From the NCBI GenBank assembly GCA_030667205.1, contig DAOUWH010000011.1, positions 1 through 13,305 of the forward strand: DNA of 13,305 nucleotides, in the 5' to 3' direction. This DNA comes from Nitrospirota bacterium. GTDB taxonomy: Bacteria; Nitrospirota; Thermodesulfovibrionia; Thermodesulfovibrionales; JdFR-86. The notes under the pieces were generated by a model that was given only the letters and a program-made list of their open reading frames with translations, ran no database searches and had not been told where the DNA came from. Every line of letters starts with the position of its first letter. The first letter of the stretch is position 1. Shown here piece after piece: positions 1 to 7,329 of this stretch. The position numbers were made by a program, and so were the translations under genes.

Positions 1-559
1 GCTCTTTGGGCAGGCCCCCGGAGGGCCGGAGCATGAGGGCCGGGTCGCATACATCCCCCAGAGGATGGAGCTTGACAGGACTTTCCCCATCACGCTGATG
101 GAGATGCTCAACCTCAGCAGGCACTGCAAAGAAATGGAGATGTACATCGACATGCTCGAGCTCCGAAAGCTCCTTGAGAAAAAGGTCGGCGACCTCTCCG
201 GCGGGCAGATGCAGAGGGCGCTACTGGCATATGCCCTGATAAAAGAGCCCGGCCTCCTGATAATGGACGAGCCCACAAGCTGGGTGGACGCCCGCGGGGC
301 AAACTGCATACTCTGCATAATAGAGGACCTCCGGGCAAAGGGCATCGCCGTAATGCTCGTCTCCCACGATTATTCCGCGATAAAGCACGTCTCCACCCAC
401 GTCCTCGGCGTGGGACACAAGGAATATTTCTTCGAGGACGCCAAAAGCCCCGGCATCGAAGAGAAGATTACGGCCCTTTTCGGCCCCGCACACCACGCCG
501 GGGAGACCGCCAATTACTGCACGCACTGCGGCGTGCCCCTGGCGCAGGAAGAGGAGTAG
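1..559 (+). CDS. Zinc/manganese-type ABC transporter ATP-binding protein (ZnuC-like), 5'-truncated by window edge
   Basis: This is the cytoplasmic ATPase subunit of a metal-uptake ABC transporter. The reading frame is open from base 2, so the gene starts outside the window and Walker A is not visible; 185 residues remain. The visible part starts just before the Q-loop (VAYIPQR, then DRTFPIT, which matches the ZnuC/MntB-family pattern). It then has the ABC signature LSGGQMQR, Walker B LLIMDEP, a D-loop with WVDA where a Gly normally stands in place of the Trp, and the switch motif VSHD. The C-terminus carries HH, then YCTHCG, a Cys-x2-Cys tail that could bind metal. The stop overlaps the permease start by one base, so the two are translationally coupled. 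Family and metal type are inferred from the Q-loop region and partner; the exact substrate (Zn, Mn or Fe) is not decided by sequence. Confidence 0.9.
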   Translation, partial: LFGQAPGGPEHEGRVAYIPQRMELDRTFPITLMEMLNLSRHCKEMEMYIDMLELRKLLEKKVGDLSGGQMQRALLAYALIKEPGLLIMDEPTSWVDARGANCILCIIEDLRAKGIAVMLVSHDYSAIKHVSTHVLGVGHKEYFFEDAKSPGIEEKITALFGPAHHAGETANYCTHCGVPLAQEEE

Positions 560-1368
560 TGGAACTGGAATTTTTAAGGTATCCCTTCATGCGCGAGGCC
601 CTCTTGATGGGCCTCATCCTCGGCGTGCTGCTTTCGCTGATGGGCCTTTTCGTCGTTACACGGGGCATGTCCTTCTTTTCGAACTTCATCGCCCACGCCG
701 CAATACTCGGCGGGGCGCTGGGCATCATATCGGGCATAGAGCCCACGGTGTTTCTGATAGTCTTCAGCCTGGTCATAGCGTTTGCCGCTTCGGAGGTGTG
801 GAACGCATTCCCGCTTTCGCGCGATACGGTGCTGGGTGTCTTCTTCGGGGCCACGGTTGCCCTGGGCATAATACTTATCGCGGTAAAGGGGCTCGGGCAA
901 CAGAGCCTTGTGCAATTTTTACTTGGAGACATACTTTTAATCAGACCCGTTGACATCTGGCTTTCGGCGGGGCTTCTGGCTGTCTTCCTCGTTTATTTTT
1001 CATTGAACAGGAAAGAGCTTATCAAGTCCTCGTTCATACCCGAGATATCCGAGGCCGAAGGCCTGAAGGTCAAGCGCTACGACTACTCCCTCATCGCGCT
1101 CATAGCCGTCACAATTGCCCTCAGCATCAAGCTCGTCGGCGTAATACTGGCAAACGCCATGGTCGTCATCCCGGCGGCAAGCGCAAAGGTGGTAAGCAGA
1201 AGTTTTAAGCAGTTCATGCTTGTTGCGCCGATTATCGGGGTGGTGTCTTTCGGCGGTGGCATCGTGATGTCGTTTTACCTGAACATCCCCTCCGGGCCAT
1301 CGGTTATCATGGCGGCCTCGGCCTGCTTCGTGCTCGCTCTTCTTGTCCGCCTCGCAAGGTCGGCGTAA
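559..1368 (+). CDS. Metal ABC transporter permease, ABC-3 family (ZnuB-like)
   Basis: This 269-residue inner-membrane permease pairs with the ATPase before it to import a divalent metal, most often zinc or manganese in this family. The sequence is almost wholly hydrophobic, with about eight to nine membrane segments (roughly residues 12-34, 41-80, 90-110, 132-150, 175-213, 220-240 and 246-266). Family landmarks are LLGDILLI near residue 122 and the VVIPAASAK stretch near residue 202. The start is GTG at 559, whose G is the last base of the ATPase stop; a purine-rich GGAAGAGGAG sits just upstream, so coupled translation is likely. Length is normal for the family. No substrate-binding lipoprotein gene follows; it must lie upstream or elsewhere. 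The gene ends 8 bases before the convergent apt gene. Confidence 0.92.
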   Translation: MELEFLRYPFMREALLMGLILGVLLSLMGLFVVTRGMSFFSNFIAHAAILGGALGIISGIEPTVFLIVFSLVIAFAASEVWNAFPLSRDTVLGVFFGATVALGIILIAVKGLGQQSLVQFLLGDILLIRPVDIWLSAGLLAVFLVYFSLNRKELIKSSFIPEISEAEGLKVKRYDYSLIALIAVTIALSIKLVGVILANAMVVIPAASAKVVSRSFKQFMLVAPIIGVVSFGGGIVMSFYLNIPSGPSVIMAASACFVLALLVRLARSA

Positions 1369-1376
1369 AGCCCGGC

Positions 1377-1910
1377 TTAGTCCCCCTCGAACTCCGTAAG
1401 GGCGAAGAACTTGTAACCTTTCTTCTTGAGCTTCTTTGCGCCCCCCACTTCCGGCAGGTCCACGATAAAGCACATCTCGGCCACCTTGGCCCCGAGCTTC
1501 TCCACGAGTGCCGCAGCCGCAAGCGCCGTGCCGCCCGTGGCCAGAAGGTCGTCCACCAGGAGCACCTTTGCGCCCTTGCCAAGGGCGTCCCGGTGTATCT
1601 CTATCTGGTCGGTGCCGTACTCAAGCTCGTACTCCTGAGTGACTATATCCGCGGGAAGCTTCCCTGTCTTCCTGATGGGCACGAAGCCCTTGCCAAGGGT
1701 GTAGGCAAGCGCTCCGCCGATAATGAAACCGCGCGACTCGATGCCCACTATCACGTCGAAGTCCACCTCGCCGTTGATATAGCGCTGGGTGAGGTTATCT
1801 ATCACAAGCCTGAAGCCCACGGGGTCTTTGATAAGAGTGGTTATGTCCCTGAACATTATCCCCTTCTTGGGATAGTCCGGCACAGTGCGGATTCTGGATT
1901 TAATAGGCAT
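1377..1910 (-). CDS. apt: Adenine phosphoribosyltransferase
   Basis: The enzyme makes AMP and pyrophosphate from adenine and PRPP in the cytoplasm (purine salvage). At 177 residues it has the usual bacterial length. Visible landmarks: RTVPDYPKKGIMFRDIT at residues 8-24, the flexible-loop region PIRKTGKLP near 78-86, EYGTDQIEIH near 97-106, and the PRPP-binding loop VLLVDDLLATGGTA at 116-129. All match characterised APTs closely. The ATG at 1908-1910 is preceded by an excellent ribosome-binding site (AGGAGGT, 1916-1922, 5 bases away). It lies 77 bases downstream of mtnP on the same strand and no terminator is evident between them, so they are probably co-transcribed. The adenine released by MtnP is its substrate. 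Confidence 0.97.
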   Translation of the reverse strand: MPIKSRIRTVPDYPKKGIMFRDITTLIKDPVGFRLVIDNLTQRYINGEVDFDVIVGIESRGFIIGGALAYTLGKGFVPIRKTGKLPADIVTQEYELEYGTDQIEIHRDALGKGAKVLLVDDLLATGGTALAAAALVEKLGAKVAEMCFIVDLPEVGGAKKLKKKGYKFFALTEFEGD

Positions 1911-1950
1911 CTCTTACCTCCTGTGTATAATTTTCAGTTTCATTTTTATT

Positions 1951-1998
1951 TGAAAGGGCCCATGCCCCCCGGTCTATCTGAAAGGGCCTATGCCCCCC
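1951..1998. repeat. Imperfect 20-bp direct repeat with 28-bp period between mtnP and apt
   Basis: Bases 1951-1970 and 1979-1998 are identical except for one position (C versus T at the 11th base). Each holds TGAAAGGGCC followed by ATG and a run of C. The right copy spans the stop codon of mtnP (1988-1990), so it encodes the last residues of that protein on the minus strand; the left copy lies in the mtnP-apt spacer. The simplest reading is a local duplication of the 3' end of mtnP. A regulatory role is possible but nothing shown here supports it. Confidence 0.75.
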
Positions 1999-2758
1999 TG
2001 CATTCGCATTCCAGGAACTTTATCTTCGGGATCGTCCGTAAAAGCAGCTCCTTGACGTTTCCTGCGTTCTTCTCCATCGTCCTCACTATCATGTCCCAGG
2101 TCACGGGCTCTTCATCTTCCTTCCAGCAGTCGTAATCCGTGCTCATGGCGATGGACTGGTAGCAGATGCCAAGCTCCCTTGCCAGTATTACCTCGGGCAC
2201 TGTGGACATGTTTATGACGTCCGCGCCGAGGATGCGCCACATGTGGCTTTCGGCCCTGGTGGAAAACCTGGGGCCTTCTATCGTCACTACCGTGCCCTTC
2301 TTGTGGTGCCTGAGCTTAAGGGCCTTCGCGGTCTTCGAAAGGAGCGCCCTTAGCTCCGCGCAGAAGGGCTCTGCCATGGAGGTGTGTATGACCTTTTCGT
2401 CGTGGTAGGTAAGCGGCCTGTGCTTTGTCATGTCTATGAACTGGTCCACGAAGACGAGGTCTCCGGGCCTCATCTTCTTTCTGAGGGAGCCAACGGCGGT
2501 GGTTGCCAGTATGTGCGTGCAGCCCGCCTTTTTGAGGGCGTAGACGTTGGCCCTGTAGTTTACCCCTGTTGGGTAAATCGTGTGGCCCCTGCCGTGCCGG
2601 GCCAGCACCACGGCCTCGATGCCGCTAATCTTCCCCGTGGTGAGCGTCGAGGAGGGTCTTCCGTATGGGGTCTTAACTGTCTTTTCCCTGATGTCTTTCA
2701 TGAGCTTCGGGTCGTCGAGGCCCGAGCCGCCTATGATGCCGACCTTGATTTTCTTCAC
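1988..2758 (-). CDS. mtnP: S-methyl-5'-thioadenosine phosphorylase
   Basis: The enzyme phosphorolyses 5'-methylthioadenosine, a by-product of polyamine and related SAM-dependent syntheses, to adenine and 5-methylthioribose-1-phosphate. The 256-residue protein follows human MTAP motif by motif: phosphate-site GIIGGSGL at residues 8-15, ARHGRGH at 53-59, TTAVGSLR at 86-93, the block VTIEGPRFSTRAES at 158-171, INMSTVPEV at 182-190 and STDYDCWKE at 206-214. The aspartates in TDYD (208 and 210) are the adenine-specifying pair of MTA phosphorylases, where guanine/hypoxanthine PNPs have Asn, so MTA rather than inosine is the likely substrate. The start is GTG at 2756-2758 with AAAGGAG (2767-2773) 8 bases away; an ATG just upstream is out of frame and stops at once. 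It is first in the mtnP-apt pair. Confidence 0.95.
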   Translation of the reverse strand: MKKIKVGIIGGSGLDDPKLMKDIREKTVKTPYGRPSSTLTTGKISGIEAVVLARHGRGHTIYPTGVNYRANVYALKKAGCTHILATTAVGSLRKKMRPGDLVFVDQFIDMTKHRPLTYHDEKVIHTSMAEPFCAELRALLSKTAKALKLRHHKKGTVVTIEGPRFSTRAESHMWRILGADVINMSTVPEVILARELGICYQSIAMSTDYDCWKEDEEPVTWDMIVRTMEKNAGNVKELLLRTIPKIKFLECECRGA

Positions 2759-2793
2759 GGCATACGCTCCTTTTCAGGTGTAAGTGTCCAGTT

Positions 2794-2823
2794 AAGATAA
2801 AGTAAAACACACGGGCAGGTCAA
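2794..2823 (-). promoter_or_regulatory. Predicted sigma70-type promoter for mtnP-apt
   Basis: On the minus strand a -35 box TTGACC (2818-2823, 5 of 6 consensus) is followed after 18 bases by TATCTT (2794-2799, 4 of 6 consensus). Transcription would begin near 2787, giving a leader of about 30 bases before the mtnP GTG. This is motif reading only. Confidence 0.45.
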
Positions 2824-2905
2824 GGTTTTCCGGGAACAAGCTCCTTAAACTGAAGTAGCCCTCTTAATAAATTTATCCCGGCCTGCAAGCGACCTCTAAA
2901 CCCTT

Positions 2906-2911
2906 TATAAT
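2906..2911 (+). promoter_or_regulatory. Possible -10 element for the hypF operon
   Basis: A perfect TATAAT lies in an AT-rich stretch 26 bases before the hypF ATG. No good TTGACA-like -35 box lies 16-18 bases upstream, so the promoter may be weak or activator-dependent, or this may be chance in an AT-rich patch. The hypF run must start in the 2759-2937 gap because the upstream gene points the other way. Confidence 0.3.
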
Positions 2912-2937
2912 ATAAATACGTCTTACCGCACAGAGCT

Positions 2938-5238
2938 ATGGCTGAAAATTCCGATAAAGGGGGGACTGTGTCCCCGTCGCAGAGGCTTTTTATAAAGGTA
3001 AAAGGCACTGTGCAGGGCGTGGGCTTCAGGCCCTACGTCTACGGGCTTGCCACCGGGTTGGGGCTAAATGGCGTCGTGGCAAACACCGGAGACGGCGTAA
3101 CCATAGACATAGAAGGCGCCGGGGCCGGAGAGTTCATAGAAAGGTTTTCAAAGGAGACGCCGCCGCTTGCGGCCATCGAATCGGTAGAGATCACGCCCAT
3201 GCCCCCTTACGGATATGAGGCGTTTCAGATCGTCGAAAGCAAGGGGGGCGGAAGTTTTACCCACGTCTCCCCTGATGTCTCTGTCTGCGAGGACTGTTTA
3301 AAGGAGCTTTTCGAGCCCGCCGACAGGCGCTTCCGCTATCCATTTATAAATTGCACCAACTGCGGCCCCCGCTACACGATTACCAAGAGCACACCGTACG
3401 ACAGGCCAAACACCACGATGTCTGAATTCACGATGTGCCCCGAGTGCCAGGGCGAATACGACGACCCCACTAACAGGCGCTTCCACGCCCAGCCAAACGC
3501 GTGCCCCGTCTGCGGCCCCGGGGTAAAGCTCCTCGGTAGCGACCCCGCCCTGGAGGGCGAGGCGGCAATCGATGAGGTTAAGAAACTCTTAAAGGACGGG
3601 GCCGTGGTCGCTGTAAAAGGTCTCGGGGGCTTTCACCTTGCGTGCGACGCCACCAACCCCGTAGCCGTCAAGAACTTAAGGGACCGGAAGCGGAAGAATC
3701 GAAAACCCTTCGCGCTCATGGCCCCGGACGTCGAGACGATAAAAAGATTCTGCCACGTATCCGACGGGGAAGAGGCCCTGCTCCTTTCCTTGCGAAGGCC
3801 CATTGTGCTTCTTAAAAAGGCACATGGCGACCTTCCGGAGGATATTGCCCTGGGGAACAGGCACCTGGGCTTCATGCTCCCATACACGCCGCTACATCAT
3901 CTTGTAATGGAGGGCTTTACGGCCATGGTAATGACCAGCGGCAACCTCACGGAAGAGCCCATACAGATAAATGGCGGGGAGGCCAGTGAAAAACTTGGAG
4001 ATATTGCCGATGCCTTTTTAGACCACGACAGGGGCATTTTCATGAGGGCCGACGACTCGGTCCTGAAGCTCACGGATAAGGTGCGCTTCGTAAGAAGGGC
4101 ACGGGGCTATACCCCGGAGCCCGTCGCGCTGCACTCCGACGGCCCCGATGTGCTCGGCACGGGGGCTGACATTAAAAACTCCTTCACGCTCATGCGCGGC
4201 ACGTTCGCGATCGTAAGCCAGCACATCGGGGACATGGAAAACTACGAGACCTTAAAATTTTTCGAGGAGACGCTCGAAAATCTAAAAGCGGTATACAGGG
4301 CAGCACCCGTTGCCCTTGCCCACGACCTGCATCCCGGATACCTTTCAACACAATGGGCGTTGAAGCAGGACGGCATCAAAAAGCTCGGCGTACAGCACCA
4401 CCACGCCCACATGGCATCGGTGATTGCCGAGCACGGCCTTGCGGGCAAGGTCATCGGGGTCGCCATGGACGGCACGGGCTACGGCACCGACGGCACGCTC
4501 TGGGGCGGAGAGTTTTTAATCGGTGATGCGCTCGAATTCACAAGGGCGGCCCACCTAAAGGCAGTGCCCCTTCCGGGCGGGGAACAGGCCGTCAGGGAGC
4601 CATGGAGGACCGCCATAAGCTACGTAAGAGAGGCCGCAGGCGGAGAGGCTTTAAGATACCTCAAAGACATCGGCTTTATCGAGCGCTACGGCGAAGAAAA
4701 GGTCAGCGCGATTCTAAAGCTTGCGGGGCTTGAAGAGTTCTCTCCCCTCAGCTCAGGGGCCGGGAGGCTCTTCGATGCGGTCTCGGCGCTGCTTGGCACT
4801 GCGGAGGAAAACACCTTCGAGGGAGAGGCCGCGATGGCTCTTGAGGCCGCGGCCGTGGAGGACGAAAATGGCGACTACCCGCTTGATATCACTTTTAAAG
4901 ACCCCATGGAGGTGGATTTCACCTACGCCGTAATCGGCATAATCAACGACCTCAGAGGGGGCGTGGACAAGGGCGTCATAGCCGCCAGGTTCCACAATAC
5001 CGTGATAATGGCAGTGCTAAGAGTGGTTCAGAAGCTCTCTCAGCTAAGCGGCCTCAGCGACGTGGCCCTCAGCGGCGGGGTCTTTCAGAACGACTATCTC
5101 CTTACGAAACTGGAGGCGGCCCTCCGGGCGCTGGGCTATAATGTATACTCCAACGAGATCGTCCCTCTTAACGACGGCGGCATATCGCTCGGGCAGGCAT
5201 ATATACTGAGAGAGAAATTTAAAGCAGGAGAAATTTGA
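2938..5238 (+). CDS. hypF: Carbamoyltransferase HypF, [NiFe] hydrogenase maturation
   Basis: HypF uses carbamoyl phosphate and ATP to form carbamoyl-adenylate and passes the carbamoyl group to the C-terminal Cys of HypE, the first step of CN ligand synthesis for the [NiFe] centre. All domains are visible in the 766 residues. An acylphosphatase domain has GVGFRP (27-32) and Asn49. Four zinc-finger CxxC pairs follow (117/120, 139/142, 167/170, 189/192) with the classic 18-24-18 spacing. A YrdC-like domain (about 205-390) has KGLGGFHLACDA and MTSGNLTEEP. The Kae1-like transferase domain has HHHAHMAS (487-494), MDGTGYGTDGTLWGGE (510-525) and LSGGVFQND (711-719). The ATG at 2938 has no clear ribosome-binding site; a GTG at 2968 preceded by AAAGGGGGG is an alternative that loses only ten non-conserved residues. 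It is first of a five-gene run. Confidence 0.97.
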   Translation: MAENSDKGGTVSPSQRLFIKVKGTVQGVGFRPYVYGLATGLGLNGVVANTGDGVTIDIEGAGAGEFIERFSKETPPLAAIESVEITPMPPYGYEAFQIVESKGGGSFTHVSPDVSVCEDCLKELFEPADRRFRYPFINCTNCGPRYTITKSTPYDRPNTTMSEFTMCPECQGEYDDPTNRRFHAQPNACPVCGPGVKLLGSDPALEGEAAIDEVKKLLKDGAVVAVKGLGGFHLACDATNPVAVKNLRDRKRKNRKPFALMAPDVETIKRFCHVSDGEEALLLSLRRPIVLLKKAHGDLPEDIALGNRHLGFMLPYTPLHHLVMEGFTAMVMTSGNLTEEPIQINGGEASEKLGDIADAFLDHDRGIFMRADDSVLKLTDKVRFVRRARGYTPEPVALHSDGPDVLGTGADIKNSFTLMRGTFAIVSQHIGDMENYETLKFFEETLENLKAVYRAAPVALAHDLHPGYLSTQWALKQDGIKKLGVQHHHAHMASVIAEHGLAGKVIGVAMDGTGYGTDGTLWGGEFLIGDALEFTRAAHLKAVPLPGGEQAVREPWRTAISYVREAAGGEALRYLKDIGFIERYGEEKVSAILKLAGLEEFSPLSSGAGRLFDAVSALLGTAEENTFEGEAAMALEAAAVEDENGDYPLDITFKDPMEVDFTYAVIGIINDLRGGVDKGVIAARFHNTVIMAVLRVVQKLSQLSGLSDVALSGGVFQNDYLLTKLEAALRALGYNVYSNEIVPLNDGGISLGQAYILREKFKAGEI
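2961..2975. repeat. Tight REP-like palindrome at the 5' end of hypF
   Basis: GGGGAC and GTCCCC are perfectly complementary around a 3-base loop TGT. The hairpin lies at codons 8-13 of the annotated hypF frame, ahead of the conserved acylphosphatase domain, in the segment that would be untranslated or nearly so if the GTG at 2968 is the true start. GGGGAC...GTCCCC palindromes recall the short repeats spread by REP-associated transposases, but only this one copy was noticed in the window. Confidence 0.6.
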
Positions 5239-5244
5239 ACGCAT

Positions 5245-6324
5245 ATGGACCGTAGTGTCAAAGAGCTAACCCGTGCCATCGAGGTGCTTGCCGGGAGGGC
5301 CGGCAGGCCGCTTAAGCTCATGGAGGTCTGCGGCACCCACACCGTGGCCATATTCCGCCACGGCATAAGGAGCCTAATACCCGAGGGCATAACGCTCCTC
5401 AGCGGCCCCGGCTGCCCCGTATGCGTGACACCTATTAAAGATGTGGATACTGCAATCGCGCTTGCCAGTGCGCCAGGCGTCGTGCTCGTTACGTTTGGGG
5501 ACATGATGAGGGTGCCCGGGGGCAATGACTCTCTTTATGGCGCACGGGCCGGGGGCGCCGACGTAAGGGTCGTTTACTCCCCTCTCGATGCGCTTAAGGT
5601 AGCCCAGAATGAGAGGGATAAAAAGGTGGTCTTTTTCGCCACGGGCTTTGAGACCACCTCCCCGCTGGTCGCATCGACCATAAAGAGCGCCGTGGAACAG
5701 GGCATCGAAAACTTCTACGCCTATCCCGCTCACAAACTCGTGCCCCCGGCCCTGAGGGCGCTGCTCGATGCCCCGGAGGTAAAGGTCGACGGCTTCATAC
5801 TGCCGGGTCACGTAAGCACCATCATCGGGAGCCGTCCCTACGGCTTCCTCGCAAGCGACTACGGCGTGCCCTCGGTCATCGCCGGGTTCGGGGCCGAGGA
5901 CATACTGGAGGCCATACTCATGCTCCTTACGCAGATAGACGCCGGGGCGCCCGAAGTGCAGAACCAGTACCGGGGAGTTGTCCGGGAAGAGGGAAATCCC
6001 AGGGCGGTCGAGACAATAGGCGAGGTTTTCAAGCCTGCGGACGCCCACTGGAGGGGCATAGGCACCATCCCCGCAAGCGGCCTTGCGCTTAATGAAACAT
6101 ATGAAGCCCGCGACATCCGAAATATAATCGATGTGGACGTGCCCGAACACCCCGAACCAAAAGCGTGCTCCTGCGGCGAGGTCTTAAGGGGTTTAAAGCT
6201 TCCCCCGGACTGCCCGCTCTTTGGAAAGGCCTGCACCCCCGAGAAACCCGTGGGCGCGTGCATGGTAAGCACCGAGGGCAGTTGCGCGGCATACTACAAA
6301 TACGGAGGAGCTTTAAGTGGATAA
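5245..6324 (+). CDS. hypD: Hydrogenase maturation factor HypD
   Basis: HypD is the iron-sulfur scaffold that, with HypC, holds iron while CN and CO ligands are attached, before delivery to the hydrogenase large subunit. The 359 residues show the family signatures: MEVCGTHTVAIFRHG with Cys29 (equivalent to the iron-binding Cys41 of E. coli HypD), the redox motif GPGCPVC with Cys57 and Cys60, VVFFATGFETTSP near 128-140, and YPAHKLVPPALRALL near 158. The C-terminal cysteines (CSCGEV, DCPLFGKAC, GACMVSTEGSC) include the [4Fe-4S] ligands. Length is normal. The start ATG lies 6 bases after the hypF stop; the nearest AGGAG (5226-5230) is 14 bases away, so translation probably depends on hypF coupling. 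hypC, commonly placed before hypD, is absent from this spot. Confidence 0.97.
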   Translation: MDRSVKELTRAIEVLAGRAGRPLKLMEVCGTHTVAIFRHGIRSLIPEGITLLSGPGCPVCVTPIKDVDTAIALASAPGVVLVTFGDMMRVPGGNDSLYGARAGGADVRVVYSPLDALKVAQNERDKKVVFFATGFETTSPLVASTIKSAVEQGIENFYAYPAHKLVPPALRALLDAPEVKVDGFILPGHVSTIIGSRPYGFLASDYGVPSVIAGFGAEDILEAILMLLTQIDAGAPEVQNQYRGVVREEGNPRAVETIGEVFKPADAHWRGIGTIPASGLALNETYEARDIRNIIDVDVPEHPEPKACSCGEVLRGLKLPPDCPLFGKACTPEKPVGACMVSTEGSCAAYYKYGGALSG

Positions 6325-7318
6325 GATACTCATGGGGCACGGAAGCGGCGGGAGCATGATGCACGAGCTTATCGCCAATCATTTCGCCCCTGCCTTCGGG
6401 ATGGAGGGCATGTTCTCGGACGCCGCGGTGCTTGACGCAAAGGCAGAGGGCAGGCTCGCCATGTGTACTGACTCCTACGTGGTCTCCCCGATATTCTTTC
6501 CGGGCGGAAACATCGGCGAGCTTGCGGTAAACGGCACCGTAAACGACCTCTCGATGGTCGGTGCCAGGCCCCTTTATTTGACCGCCGGGTTCATAATCGA
6601 GGAGGGCCTTCCCTTCGACGACCTCGTGCGCATCGTCTCATCGATGGCAGAGGCGGCAAAAGCAGCCAGCGTAAAAATCGTGGCGGGCGACACCAAGGTA
6701 GTTGAGCGCGGCAAGGGCGACGGCATCTTCATCAACACCGCAGGGGTGGGCATCATACCCGAGGAAGTGGAGCTTTCGGCATCGCGCGTCAGCCCCGGCG
6801 ACAGGATAATCATCAGCGGCAGCATCGGAAACCACGGCATGGCGGTCATGGCCGAAAGAAACGGCCTGAGCTTCGACCCCCCGGTACTGAGCGACACGGC
6901 CCCCCTGAGCACCCTTGTCAGGGACATGCTGAAGAGGCCCGAGGGTGTATGCCTTATGAGGGACCCCACACGAGGGGGCCTCGCCACCACCCTTAATGAG
7001 TTCGCCCGCGAAACAAACCTGTGCATGAGCATTAAAGAGGAGCTCATACCCCTGGTGCCGGGCGTGAGGGGTGCGTGCGACCTCCTCGGCCTTGACCCTC
7101 TTTATGTAGCAAACGAGGGCATTCTGGTTGCCCTGGTGCGCCCCGATGTGGCAGAATATCTTCTTGAGGCAATAGGTAAACACCCCTCAGGCGAGATGGC
7201 TGCTATCATCGGCAGTGTCGAGGCCGAACCTGCCGGGGCGGCCATCCTGAAAACCGGGATAGGCGGAAGCCGCATACTTCAGATGCTCCAGGGAGAGCAG
7301 CTGCCAAGGATATGTTAA
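6317..7318 (+). CDS. hypE: Carbamoyl dehydratase HypE
   Basis: HypE carries the carbamoyl group from HypF on its C-terminal cysteine and uses ATP to dehydrate it to a thiocyanate, the source of the CN ligands. The 333-residue protein belongs to the PurM/AIRS superfamily. It opens with LMGHGSGGSMMHELI, has VNGTVNDLSMVGARP near 74-88, AGDTKVVERG near 123-132 and MRDPTRGGLATTLNEF near 214-229. It ends in LPRIC, the signature tail whose final Cys333 is the acceptor, so the protein is complete and should be competent. The GTG start overlaps the end of hypD by 8 bases and has GGAGGAG (6304-6310) 6 bases upstream, favouring it over any internal ATG. It is tightly coupled to hypD before it and the lipoprotein gene after it. 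Confidence 0.97.
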   Translation: MDKILMGHGSGGSMMHELIANHFAPAFGMEGMFSDAAVLDAKAEGRLAMCTDSYVVSPIFFPGGNIGELAVNGTVNDLSMVGARPLYLTAGFIIEEGLPFDDLVRIVSSMAEAAKAASVKIVAGDTKVVERGKGDGIFINTAGVGIIPEEVELSASRVSPGDRIIISGSIGNHGMAVMAERNGLSFDPPVLSDTAPLSTLVRDMLKRPEGVCLMRDPTRGGLATTLNEFARETNLCMSIKEELIPLVPGVRGACDLLGLDPLYVANEGILVALVRPDVAEYLLEAIGKHPSGEMAAIIGSVEAEPAGAAILKTGIGGSRILQMLQGEQLPRIC

Positions 7319-7329
7319 AGGAGGACTCT

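Noticed and set aside
2759..2937. Sigma54 promoter for the hyp genes
   Set aside because: No TGGCAC-N5-TTGC-like pair was found in the divergent gap.
5374..6150. Long minus-strand open frame (258 codons) opposite hypD
   Set aside because: It lies wholly antisense to a clear HypD and its translation has no family features; it is a by-product of GC-rich codon use.
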